Assembly (NCBI GenBank): GCA_903881545.1 | Contig: CAIRTQ010000119.1 | Location: 1 to 43,454, forward strand | DNA from: an uncultured Elusimicrobia bacterium | Lineage (GTDB): Bacteria; Elusimicrobiota; Elusimicrobia; UBA1565; UBA9628 | Direction of reading: 5' to 3' | DNA length: 43,454 bases | Shown here: positions 16,568 through 24,677 of the stretch, one piece after another | Layout of the letters: each line of letters starts with the position of its first letter | Position numbering within the stretch: the first letter of the stretch is position 1 | Translations under genes and position numbers: made by a program | Notes under the pieces: generated by a model | The model's input: the letters and a program-made list of their open reading frames with translations, nothing else | What the model was told of the DNA's origin: nothing | The model's database searches: none

Positions 16568-18669
16568 TATTCCTACCGTTGCTGTTATGGGTATCCGCCG
16601 TCGTCCAGGCGGCTCCCGGGACCCCGGTTTCGAGCGCTGCGGCCTCGGGCTATGAACTGCCGGCCGCGCCCACAGAGGATCACGTCGAATTCATGGCGGA
16701 CCACCTCGACTATGACCGCAGCCTCGACCTCGTGCATCTTCAGGGAGCGGCGCTCGTCAAGGATTCCACCTGGACTATCAAGGGCGACGAGCTTGGGCTC
16801 GACCTGCGCCGGCGCCTGGTCCGGTCCCCGGGTTTTGTCATCATTTCGGACAGCGCCAGCGCCGCTTCCGGCGCCTCGGGCGAGTTCGATCTGGCCGGCC
16901 ACTCGGGCCGGCTGGATCGCGCCTCGGCCGGCCATGGCGAATGGCGTGTGCATGCCCGGAGCATGACCGTCAACGCGAAGCGCCGCCTCCATTATGCGGA
17001 TGCGGATTTTACCAGCTGTAGCTATGATCCCAAGCCCCACTATTACTTTCACGCCGGCAGCATGGATGTCGTGCCGGATCAGTACCTCTTCGCGCGTAAC
17101 GTGGTCTTCGTGCTGGGCAGGCTGCCGCTGTTCTATACGCCCCTTCTCTACAAGTCTCTCAACCAGACGCATTCCATGATCTTCAGAGTCCAGCCGGGAT
17201 ACGACCGCCGCAACGGAGGCTTCTTAAAGACCGCTTTGGAGCTCCAGAATTCGCGCACCTGGCGCAGCAAGCTGTTCTTCGACTACTATTCGACGGAAGG
17301 GGTCGGGCTCGGCGCCGAGGTGAGCCACCGTGCCGGCAAGGATTCCCGGGGCATCCTCTCCGGCTATGAAATCAAGGAGGCCAAGGGCGGAGCCGAGCGC
17401 TGGTTCGTCAGCGGGGACCTCTACCAGGCATTCGCCAGCTCCTTCTCTGCCCAAGTCCGCCTGCAGACCATGTCTGACCCCAACTTCAACAACGACTACT
17501 CGCGCGCCAGCCCGTTTCCTATCACATCCTACCTCCTCAACAACAGTGCTTTGGTCTACCACCTGCCCCAGTGGACGACCCGTCTGAGCTATGCCCGCCT
17601 GGACAACGCGCTGGGCGTCTCCTCCTTCACCAAAGCCACGGAGGACCTGCCCCGCCTGGATGTGCAGTCGGCCCAGCTCAGGATCGGGAAACTGCCCTGG
17701 CTCAACACCCTCACCGGCTTCGCCGACAGCAATTATGATTCCAGCCGCGGCTACCAGCAGAAGTCTCTCGGCGGCAGTTGGGAGGCCACGCAATCATACA
17801 CCATCTCCCGCCATTTTAAATTCATGCCGCGGTTGCGCTACAGCGAGACCTTCTACGACCGGTATACGGACACCGTGGGCGTCACCTCGACCACCTTGAC
17901 CGATGTGGGAGTGGGCCGCTACCTGGGCGCCGGAACCCTGCGCGTGCGCACGCCCATGGGGGACACCGACTTGACCGAGACCTACAGCCGGCGCCTGAAG
18001 GCGGATTCCTTCGTCGACGACACGGCCGCGGTCGACCACGGCGTGGAGAGCAACCTCATGACGGTGCAGCACGCCTACCGGCCGGGGCGCGCCGTGCTCG
18101 TGCGCGTCAACTCCGGCTACGATTTCAGGGTCTACCGCAACCAGACCCTGGGCTGGCGTAACCGCGTACAGCCTATCGTCAGCGAGGTGTATTACACGCC
18201 CCACTCTCAGTTCAGCCTGATCCTGCGCGACGACTACAGGATCGCCGGCGGCAATGAGAATCTGGTCGTCAATGGCACCTGGGGTGACGAGCGCAAGACC
18301 TTTCTGAGCGCGGGCGCGGGCTACAATATCAGCAATTCCAACCGCTACTTCATCAACGCCGAGGCCGGTTGGCTGGTGCCGACGATTCATCTGCGTTTGA
18401 CCGGAGCCCTGCGCTCCATGGTTTTAAGCAATGGCGGTTTAGGAAACATGCACGGGGGACAGCTCTTTGACAAGGAATTGATGATCTTCAAGGAGTGGCA
18501 CGACTTCGCGGGACGGTTCGGCTGCCGTTTTCGTCCCGGCGATGTGAAGGAAGCCACGGTGCGCGTGGATATAAAGTTGGGCAGCTTCGAGGCTAACCGC
18601 CAGAAGGCCCACGATTGGGAGTCGGAATGGTTCCCGGAGCGCGCCTACGGAAAGGAAGACCGGCCCTAG
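16555..18669 (+). CDS. lptD: LptD/OstA-like outer-membrane LPS assembly protein
   Basis: Outer-membrane beta-barrel that inserts lipopolysaccharide into the outer leaflet. A signal peptide precedes an OstA-type jelly-roll region (about 35-150: VEFMADHLDYDRSLDLVHLQ, WTIKGDELGLDL, FTSCSYDPKPHYYF) and then a long aromatic-rich barrel with alternating strands to the C terminus. About 700 residues is usual. The standard reading starts at TTG 16579. However, GGGAGGAG at 16542-16549 is spaced seven bases from CTG 16555, which gives a better signal peptide (PSLIFLPLLLWVSAVVQA). The gene overlaps the ROK end if CTG is used. The LptD Cys pairs of Escherichia coli are not evident. LptD subfamily call is firm, exact substrate less so. 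Confidence 0.85.
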   Translation: MPSLIFLPLLLWVSAVVQAAPGTPVSSAAASGYELPAAPTEDHVEFMADHLDYDRSLDLVHLQGAALVKDSTWTIKGDELGLDLRRRLVRSPGFVIISDSASAASGASGEFDLAGHSGRLDRASAGHGEWRVHARSMTVNAKRRLHYADADFTSCSYDPKPHYYFHAGSMDVVPDQYLFARNVVFVLGRLPLFYTPLLYKSLNQTHSMIFRVQPGYDRRNGGFLKTALELQNSRTWRSKLFFDYYSTEGVGLGAEVSHRAGKDSRGILSGYEIKEAKGGAERWFVSGDLYQAFASSFSAQVRLQTMSDPNFNNDYSRASPFPITSYLLNNSALVYHLPQWTTRLSYARLDNALGVSSFTKATEDLPRLDVQSAQLRIGKLPWLNTLTGFADSNYDSSRGYQQKSLGGSWEATQSYTISRHFKFMPRLRYSETFYDRYTDTVGVTSTTLTDVGVGRYLGAGTLRVRTPMGDTDLTETYSRRLKADSFVDDTAAVDHGVESNLMTVQHAYRPGRAVLVRVNSGYDFRVYRNQTLGWRNRVQPIVSEVYYTPHSQFSLILRDDYRIAGGNENLVVNGTWGDERKTFLSAGAGYNISNSNRYFINAEAGWLVPTIHLRLTGALRSMVLSNGGLGNMHGGQLFDKELMIFKEWHDFAGRFGCRFRPGDVKEATVRVDIKLGSFEANRQKAHDWESEWFPERAYGKEDRP

Positions 18670-18676
18670 CCCTGCG

Positions 18677-18694
18677 GCCCCGGTCCGTCGGGGC
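18677..18694. terminator. Bidirectional terminator between lptD and the TMTC-like gene
   Basis: Stem GCCCCG / CGGGGC with loop GTCCGT, followed by ATCTTT on the plus strand, in the 30-base gap between two convergent genes. Confidence 0.55.
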
Positions 18695-18699
18695 ATCTT

Positions 18700-20289
18700 T
18701 CAGAGCGTACCGTGCTGGCCGAGCTGGGCCTGGGCGAGTTCCGCGTGCAGCCTCGTGGAGGACGGTTCATACTTGATTCCGCGTTCGAAGTGCCAGGCGG
18801 CCTTGGCGAACTCGCCCCGGGACGCGAACTCGAGGCCTATCTGCTCGTGGAAGCGAGCATGATCCCGGATCGTTGTCCCCGTCCTCTTGATGATATCTTC
18901 CAGGACCTGGCGCGCCGGGGCGTCCTGAGGATAGAGCCGTAGGTGTTCTTCTAGATAGAGGATCGCTTCCCCGAGCCGGCCTTTGGCGATGAGAGCCTCG
19001 GCCAGGTTCGGGCGTGCCATCCAGGACAAAGGATCGATTCGCAACTCCCGCCTCCAGAGCGACGCTGAATCCCGCCAGTACAGGAGTTCGGCGCGCGTCG
19101 CCGCCGCCAGTGCGCCGAGCAGGAGACAAGAAATGGCGACGGCAACACCGCGGCGCCGTCTCGCGAATTCCCTTACCCCGGCTCCGAAGAGCGCCGCCCA
19201 GGCCAAACCGGATAGATAAGAGTAGCGGACCGCCACTAACTCGTGGCCGATCTTGACGAATCCCAACACCGGGGCGAGCAGCAGCGTCTGGTAAGCCAGA
19301 GCGGCCAACAGCGGAGCGCGCAGGCGCCGCGACCAGGCCGCGAGGATCAGCAGGGCGGTCGTAGCAACGGTTCCGGCCCAGACCGCGGCGCGGATAGGTG
19401 GCCATTGCCAACCGTAGAACCCTAGTTCTGCCGGCCACAGTAGCTTGCCCAGGTAGAAGACAAGGCCTGCGCCGATTTGATAGGCGCGATCCCATGGTCG
19501 CGATTCGGCCCAGCCCATGATCGCCCCGCCCTTGGACTGCGCGGCAATCGCGAGCCCCGCGAAGGCCGCCGCGAGTGCCAGGAACGGTAGCTTTTCCTTC
19601 CAGACCGAAGGCGCCGCACCCCATCGCCGCGGCGCCGCGGGCAGGCGCCGCAGCGGCCAGATATCGAGCAGGATTAGGACCAGCGGCAGGGGCGCCGCGG
19701 CGGATTTCGCCAGCAAGGCGAGCAGGAATGCGCCGAGAGCCGCGGTCTTGCCGCGCGCGCCGTGCCACCAGCCGGGGCGCAGGGAGCGCAGCCAGAGCCA
19801 GAGCGTCAACAGGAAGAAGAAGCCGCAGAGCACATCCCGGCGCTCGGCGACCCAAGCAACGGACTGGACCCGCAGGGGGTGCCAGGCGAAGAAGAGCGCC
19901 GCGGCCACAGCCGCGGGTTGCGCGCCGTCTCGAGCCGCGGTCGGCTCCGATATCTCAAGCCAAAGGAGGCAGAACAGTGCCGCGTTGGCGGCGTGAAGCA
20001 GAATATTGCTCAGATGATAGCCGAATGGATCGAGGCCCCAGAGCGCGAAGTCGACGGAGAGGCTCAGCATGGACAGCGGGGCGTAGTTACAGTCGTAGAA
20101 GCTCGCGAACATCCGCCGCAGGGAGCCCGCCCCCAGTCCCCGGAACGGCGGGCCCAGGAATACGGGGTCGTCGTAATTGATGAAGCCGTTGTGTACCGCT
20201 CCCCAGAAAACTAGCGTCGTGGCGGCCGCGACGCACAGGGCGAGGGCCAAGCGCTGCGATTTTGATGCTGCCTTGAAGAAAGAGCCCAT
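18700..20289 (-). CDS. TMTC-like GT-C membrane protein with C-terminal TPRs
   Basis: 529-residue polytopic protein resembling bacterial relatives of TMTC O-mannosyltransferases. The first periplasmic loop after helix 1 carries INYDDPVFLG, the acidic DD being the usual GT-C catalytic position. Then come NYAPLSMLSLSVDFALWGLDPFGYHLSNILLH and HPLRVQSVAWVAERRDVLCG, the strongest family motif. About ten hydrophobic segments follow. The last ~120 residues hold TPR-like helices (ARPNLAEALIAKGRLGEAILYLEEHLRLYP, SRGEFAKAAWHFERGIKYEPSS). It may glycosylate exported proteins from a lipid-linked sugar, but no substrate is known. It is divergent from the GT-C paralogue 2, 53 bases away, so the two may share regulation. 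Confidence 0.82.
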   Translation of the reverse strand: MGSFFKAASKSQRLALALCVAAATTLVFWGAVHNGFINYDDPVFLGPPFRGLGAGSLRRMFASFYDCNYAPLSMLSLSVDFALWGLDPFGYHLSNILLHAANAALFCLLWLEISEPTAARDGAQPAAVAAALFFAWHPLRVQSVAWVAERRDVLCGFFFLLTLWLWLRSLRPGWWHGARGKTAALGAFLLALLAKSAAAPLPLVLILLDIWPLRRLPAAPRRWGAAPSVWKEKLPFLALAAAFAGLAIAAQSKGGAIMGWAESRPWDRAYQIGAGLVFYLGKLLWPAELGFYGWQWPPIRAAVWAGTVATTALLILAAWSRRLRAPLLAALAYQTLLLAPVLGFVKIGHELVAVRYSYLSGLAWAALFGAGVREFARRRRGVAVAISCLLLGALAAATRAELLYWRDSASLWRRELRIDPLSWMARPNLAEALIAKGRLGEAILYLEEHLRLYPQDAPARQVLEDIIKRTGTTIRDHARFHEQIGLEFASRGEFAKAAWHFERGIKYEPSSTRLHAELAQAQLGQHGTL

Positions 20290-20327
20290 GCATCACTTTA
20301 ACATACGCGGTACGGCCGCGGCAAAAT

Positions 20328-20336
20328 TGCTATTTT
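20328..20336 (+). promoter_or_regulatory. Extended -10 promoter of GT-C paralogue 2
   Basis: TGC TATTTT ends six bases before the GTG start of the next gene. Normal -10 to transcription-start spacing would put the first transcribed base at or beside the start codon, i.e. a leaderless mRNA. Confidence 0.5.
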
Positions 20337-20342
20337 AGGATC

Positions 20343-22046
20343 GTGAAGAAGGCGTTGCTGGCGGCCATAGCGGCCGCGTGCGTCTTTCAGGCCTGGATGG
20401 CCCTGCATGCTCCAGTCGGGATGTTCCAGGACGACGCCCTGCACCTCCTCTTGGCCCGAGCGATGCGGCACGGCGCTTTCGCTTTTCCCGACGGATCACC
20501 GGCTACCGATCCTTTGCCCGGATTCGCATTCTTGCTGGCTTTGCCGGCATGGCTCGTGGAGCCGCGCTGGGGACTTTTGCGCTGGCCGGCATTGGCCGCG
20601 GGCTGGGCCGCGCTGGGGCTGACTTGGCGGTTGGCCCGCCGGGTCCTGGGCGGGGAAGAGGCTTTAGCCGTGACCCTCGTGGTGGCGATGAATCCGGTCT
20701 TCGTTGAGAACGCGGGAGTGCTGCGTCCCGACATCCTCTTTCTCGCGTCGTCCTTGGGTGTCTGGGACCTCCTGGCCGAGGCTCGGCTCGGCCCCGCGGG
20801 GCTTCTGGCCGCGGGCGCCGCGCTCTTGCGCCCTCAGGGAGCTCTGCTGGTCCTGGGCGCGGCCGCGGCTTTGTGGCTGCGCCGGGGCGGCCGCGTCGCG
20901 GCCAAGTTCGCGACCGCCCTGCTCCTCCTGGCGGCCTGGACCGTCCGCAATGCCCTGGTCGCCGGGACGGCTTCGGGCTATGTCGAGAACTGGGCTCGGC
21001 GTGCCGCATCTTTGCGCGGCCTGGCGGGGCTCGCGCGACACTGGGGGCGCTTGGCAGCAGTCCTCGGTCACGGATTTACGGGCCTGCGCGCTCCTGGTTG
21101 GGCCCTTGCTATAATCGGCGCCGTGCTCTTAGTCGCGGTTGCGGCGGGAGCCTGGGACCTGTCTCGTGGTAGCCGCGAGCCGTCGCAGCCGGAGGTTTGG
21201 GGGCTGGCAGCGGCGATATTCGGCGCCTCGGTGCTGGCCTTGCATTTGACCTGGAGCGTGAGCGATCCGCGCTATGCCATCCCGCTGCTCCCTTTGTGCT
21301 GGATATTCGTTTTCTTTGCGCTGCGCAGGTTCCGGTCGGGATGCCGGATAGCGAGCTTGGCCATCACTGTGGCATTGGCCGTGGCGGCGTATCAGCAGGA
21401 TCGCGTCATGGCTCGGGTGCGGGCCCGGGCGCCCGCGGAACTATGGCCGCGGACCATGGCCTGGATCCGCAGCCAGATCCCGGATAACGCGCGTATCCAA
21501 AGTATGTTCGATATGCCGGTCATGCTCCTGACCGGGCGCCAGAGCGAAGAGCCGCCCTTGGTCTTCAACCGCGACTCGTGGCTGGCGCATTGCATTGGGC
21601 GCGGGGTCGGATATATCCATCTGGACCAGGATCTCCAGCGCTGGCGAACGTTGCCTCCGGAGCGTTTCGCCGTGCTCCTGAGCTTGCCCGCTTGGGCTCG
21701 GTCCATGCCATATGCCCGTGAAGTCTTCCGCGATTCGGAAGAAGGCAGCGCGATATGGAGGATCGCGCATCCTGACCCGTGGCGCTTCCGTCGGGCTTGG
21801 TCGGAATACGGCCTCGCCCTGGAGGAACTCTCCGCTGGCGCCGCCCCTCGCGCCGTCCGCGCGCGGCTGGAGTCTGCGGCACGGCTGGAGCCCGGTTTGG
21901 CCTTGCCTTGGGCCGTGATGGGACATTTGTCCGAGGGGCGCGGCGAAAAGATCCGTTGCCTGAAGAAGGCCCTGCTCTTGGATCCGACTTTGGATGGCGC
22001 GCGCGGGGAACTCCGGCAGGCTTTTCTTGGCCCGGCCGCGCGCTAA
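20343..22046 (+). CDS. GT-C-like membrane protein, paralogue 2
   Basis: Intact 567-residue member of the three-gene membrane family. N-terminal membrane helix, then the signature QDDALHLLLARAMRHGAFAF and DPLPGFAFLLALPAWLVEPRW. Eight or more hydrophobic segments follow, then a soluble C-terminal part (TMAWIRSQIPDNARIQSM, HPDPWRFRRAWSEYGLALEEL) ending in a TPR-like pair. The paired acids in the first loop match the position of catalytic acids in PMT/ArnT-type GT-C transferases, which use lipid-linked sugars on the periplasmic side. That function is inferred from topology, not shown. GTG start is chosen because it lies at the promoter and opens a signal-anchor helix. Confidence 0.8.
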   Translation: MKKALLAAIAAACVFQAWMALHAPVGMFQDDALHLLLARAMRHGAFAFPDGSPATDPLPGFAFLLALPAWLVEPRWGLLRWPALAAGWAALGLTWRLARRVLGGEEALAVTLVVAMNPVFVENAGVLRPDILFLASSLGVWDLLAEARLGPAGLLAAGAALLRPQGALLVLGAAAALWLRRGGRVAAKFATALLLLAAWTVRNALVAGTASGYVENWARRAASLRGLAGLARHWGRLAAVLGHGFTGLRAPGWALAIIGAVLLVAVAAGAWDLSRGSREPSQPEVWGLAAAIFGASVLALHLTWSVSDPRYAIPLLPLCWIFVFFALRRFRSGCRIASLAITVALAVAAYQQDRVMARVRARAPAELWPRTMAWIRSQIPDNARIQSMFDMPVMLLTGRQSEEPPLVFNRDSWLAHCIGRGVGYIHLDQDLQRWRTLPPERFAVLLSLPAWARSMPYAREVFRDSEEGSAIWRIAHPDPWRFRRAWSEYGLALEELSAGAAPRAVRARLESAARLEPGLALPWAVMGHLSEGRGEKIRCLKKALLLDPTLDGARGELRQAFLGPAAR

Positions 22047-22047
22047 A

Positions 22048-22056
22048 TGCTAGAAT
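22048..22056 (+). promoter_or_regulatory. Extended -10 promoter of the epimerase gene
   Basis: TGC TAGAAT, seven bases before the epimerase ATG and overlapping the stop region of the preceding gene. The spacing again predicts a leaderless or nearly leaderless message. Confidence 0.55.
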
Positions 22057-22063
22057 TTTTTTC

Positions 22064-23038
22064 ATGAAAAACAAGCAAAAGCTGTGGCTGGTGACGGGCG
22101 GCGCCGGATTCATCGGTTCGAATATCGCTTCGGAACTGGTTCGCCGCGGCGAGCGCGTGCGGGTGCTCGACAGTTTGGTCACGGGCAAGCTCGAACACAT
22201 GGCTTCCTTTAGGGATAAGATCGAATTTCTTCGGGGCGACATCCGTGAGATCGCTGATTGCCGGCGGGCCACCAAGGGCGCGTCCTATGTCATCCACCAG
22301 GCCGCCCTGCGCTCTGTTCCCAAGTCCGTCGACAACCCTGCCGGTTCCCACGACACCAACGCGACCGGCACCCTGAACATGCTCATCGCGGCGCGCGAGG
22401 CCAAGGCCGAGCGGTTCGTCTATGCATCGTCGAGCTCCGTCTACGGAGACGCCAAGCTTTTCCCCCAGTGCGAAGCCCATTTGCCCCGGCCCGTTTCGCC
22501 CTACGCGGCCCAAAAGCTCGCCGGCGAGCACTACGCAATCCTCTTCACCAAGACCTACGGATTGGAGACGGTCAGTCTGCGCTATTTTAACGTTTTCGGG
22601 CCGCGCCAGGACCCGGAGTCTCTCTATTCCGCGGTCATCCCCAAGTTTATGGAGTCCGCCTACCTGGGCAAGCCTCTCGACGTGCATTGGGACGGCCGGC
22701 AGTCTCGGGATTTCACCCATGTGGCCAATGTGGTCGCGGCCAACCTCCTGGCGGTGAAGACCAGAAAAGGCGTGGGAGAGGCCTTCAATATCGCCAATGG
22801 CATGTGCTATTCGCTGCTCGACATCATCCGAGGTATTGAAGGAATCGTGGGACACAAGCTGGAGCGCCGGCACCATCCCATGAGACAGGGCGATGTGCGC
22901 AAAACCTATGCGGACATCTCGCGGGCCCGCCGTTTGCTGGGCTACCGGCCCTGCATGGGGCTCGAGCCCGGCCTGCGCGATACCTGGAGCTACTTCGCGG
23001 AGCAGTATTTCCGCAGGCACAAGGCGAAGGCGGCTTGA
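22064..23038 (+). CDS. UDP-sugar C4-epimerase (extended SDR, GalE/WbpP-like)
   Basis: NAD-dependent epimerase of nucleotide sugars. The Rossmann motif TGGAGFIGS is at residues 11-19. The catalytic triad is visible as Ser in SSSSVYG (about 123-125) and Tyr147/Lys151 in SPYAAQK. The HQAALRSVPKSVDNP and LRYFNVFGPRQDP blocks resemble WbpP/TviC-type UDP-GlcNAc or UDP-GlcNAcA 4-epimerases more than plain GalE. 324 residues. The chosen ATG follows a -10 box closely and gives the standard distance to the glycine loop; the same frame is open further upstream but only over the preceding gene. Its stop overlaps the rfbB start (TGATG), so both enzymes probably feed one surface polysaccharide. Confidence 0.88.
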   Translation: MKNKQKLWLVTGGAGFIGSNIASELVRRGERVRVLDSLVTGKLEHMASFRDKIEFLRGDIREIADCRRATKGASYVIHQAALRSVPKSVDNPAGSHDTNATGTLNMLIAAREAKAERFVYASSSSVYGDAKLFPQCEAHLPRPVSPYAAQKLAGEHYAILFTKTYGLETVSLRYFNVFGPRQDPESLYSAVIPKFMESAYLGKPLDVHWDGRQSRDFTHVANVVAANLLAVKTRKGVGEAFNIANGMCYSLLDIIRGIEGIVGHKLERRHHPMRQGDVRKTYADISRARRLLGYRPCMGLEPGLRDTWSYFAEQYFRRHKAKAA

Positions 23039-24066
23039 TGCGTCTGCTCGTCACGGGCGGCCTGGGATTCATCGGCTCGAATTTCATTCGGCATATGCTT
23101 GCCGCCGACCGCAAGGTCAGCATCGTCAATCTCGACCTGCTCACCTACGCGGGCAACCCGGCCAACCTTTCAGATGTCGTGGGCGACTATGGTGGCAGGT
23201 ATCGCTGGGTCAAGGGCGACATCGCGGACCCGCGTGTGGTGCGACGCTGCATGGCGGGCGCTGACGCCGTGGTCCACTTCGCGGCCGAGACGCACGTGGA
23301 CCGCTCTATCCTGGACGCTTCGGCCTTCATACGCTCCAATGTGGTGGGCACCCAGATCCTTCTGGATGCGGCCCTGCGCCATAAGGTCGGCCGCTTCGTG
23401 CATGTTTCGACCGATGAGGTTTACGGCAGCGTGGCCTCGGGTTGGTCGCGCGAGGACGACCGGTTGGAGCCCAACAGCCCCTATGCGGCATCCAAGGCGG
23501 CATCGGATCTTCTGGTGCGTTCCTATGTGGTCACCCACGGCCTGCCCGTAGTCATCACCCGCGCTTCTAACAATTTCGGCCCCTATCAGTATCCCGAGAA
23601 GGCCTTGCCGCTTATGATAACGAACTGGCTGGACGGGAAGGACTTTCCCCTCTATGGAAACGGGGGCAATGTCAGGGACTGGCTTTTCGTTGTAGACCAC
23701 GCCCGCGCCTTGGAGTTGGTCTTGCGCCGCGGTCAGATCGGCGAGATCTATAACATCGGAGGGACGCACTCCTGCACGAACCGGGAGCTGGTCGAGCAGG
23801 TGCGCGCCCTTATGGGCATCAATGCGCGGCTCGTACGCCGCGTGCCGGACCGGCCGGGGCATGACCGGCGCTATGCCTTGGATTGCTTCAAGCTCAAGAA
23901 GCTGGGCTTCAAACACGCCTACGGGTTTGTTGAGGCCCTACAGTCCACCGTGGGTTGGTACCGCGGGCACGAGGCCTGGTGGCGGCCCCTCAAGAAGGGT
24001 GGCGGCTACCAGAAATATTATAGCCGGCAGTACGCCGCCAGGCTCCAGGGGCGGACCGCCGGATGA
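23038..24066 (+). CDS. rfbB: dTDP-glucose 4,6-dehydratase
   Basis: Second step of dTDP-rhamnose and other deoxysugar pathways: converts dTDP-glucose to the 4-keto-6-deoxy sugar with bound NAD. TGGLGFIGS (6-14), HFAAETHVDRSI, the STDEVYG block (Thr125, Asp126, Glu127) and Tyr149/Lys153 in SPYAASKA define the dehydratase. The RASNNFGPYQYPEKALP block is diagnostic. 342 residues, normal. No rfbA, rfbC or rfbD is in the window. ATG 23038 shares a base with the epimerase stop; its own stop overlaps tdk (ATGA). Confidence 0.94.
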   Translation: MRLLVTGGLGFIGSNFIRHMLAADRKVSIVNLDLLTYAGNPANLSDVVGDYGGRYRWVKGDIADPRVVRRCMAGADAVVHFAAETHVDRSILDASAFIRSNVVGTQILLDAALRHKVGRFVHVSTDEVYGSVASGWSREDDRLEPNSPYAASKAASDLLVRSYVVTHGLPVVITRASNNFGPYQYPEKALPLMITNWLDGKDFPLYGNGGNVRDWLFVVDHARALELVLRRGQIGEIYNIGGTHSCTNRELVEQVRALMGINARLVRRVPDRPGHDRRYALDCFKLKKLGFKHAYGFVEALQSTVGWYRGHEAWWRPLKKGGGYQKYYSRQYAARLQGRTAG

Positions 24067-24677
24067 GGCGCGCCGGGGCGACGCCCGGCCGGCTGCGCGC
24101 GCCTTTGCTGCGGCCAGTGGCGCCCCTGCACTGGGGGCAGGCCGGGGGCTGGATCGAGGCCGTGGTCGGCTCGATGTTTTCGGGCAAGACCCAGGAGCTC
24201 ATCCGCCGTCTGCGTCTAGCCGTCATCGCCCGTCAGAGGGTCCAGGTATTCAACCACGCCCTGGACAGCCGTTACGCCAAGAACCAAATCGTATCGCACG
24301 ATTTGGCCAAGGTCCCCGCGCGGGCGGTGGCCAAGGCTAAGGACATCCTGGCGTTGGTGCAGCCGGATACCCAGGTCGTGGGCATCGACGAGGTCCAATT
24401 TTTCGACGAGGCCATCGTCGAGGTCTGCGAATCCCTGGCGGATCGGGGCCGGCGCGTCATCGTGGCGGGCCTTGATCAGGATTACCGGGGAGTCCCTTTC
24501 CCGGTTACTTGCCGGCTTATGGGAGTGGCCGAGTTCGTGACCAAGAACCTGGCTATTTGCTCGGTGTGCGGCAACCCGGCCAACCGTTCGCAACGGCTCT
24601 CCACCAACAAGAAGCTTATCGAGGTGGGCACGGGAGACGAGTACGAGGCCCGGTGCCGTGTCTGCTTCCGGCGTTGA
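24063..24677 (+). CDS. tdk: Thymidine kinase (type II, zinc-containing)
   Basis: Phosphorylates thymidine to dTMP in the salvage pathway. P-loop GSMFSGKT (36-43), catalytic Glu110 in GIDEVQFFD, and four zinc cysteines at 166, 169, 198 and 201 (CSVC, CRVC) fit the type II family. From the ATG the protein has about 28 extra residues before GGWIEAVVGSM. A GTG at codon 19 (24117) would give a start closer to relatives, though the ATG overlaps the rfbB stop neatly. Its 3' end overlaps the next gene by 20 bases. Its place among sugar genes may reflect dTTP supply for dTDP-sugars. Confidence 0.94.
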   Translation: MRRAGATPGRLRAPLLRPVAPLHWGQAGGWIEAVVGSMFSGKTQELIRRLRLAVIARQRVQVFNHALDSRYAKNQIVSHDLAKVPARAVAKAKDILALVQPDTQVVGIDEVQFFDEAIVEVCESLADRGRRVIVAGLDQDYRGVPFPVTCRLMGVAEFVTKNLAICSVCGNPANRSQRLSTNKKLIEVGTGDEYEARCRVCFRR

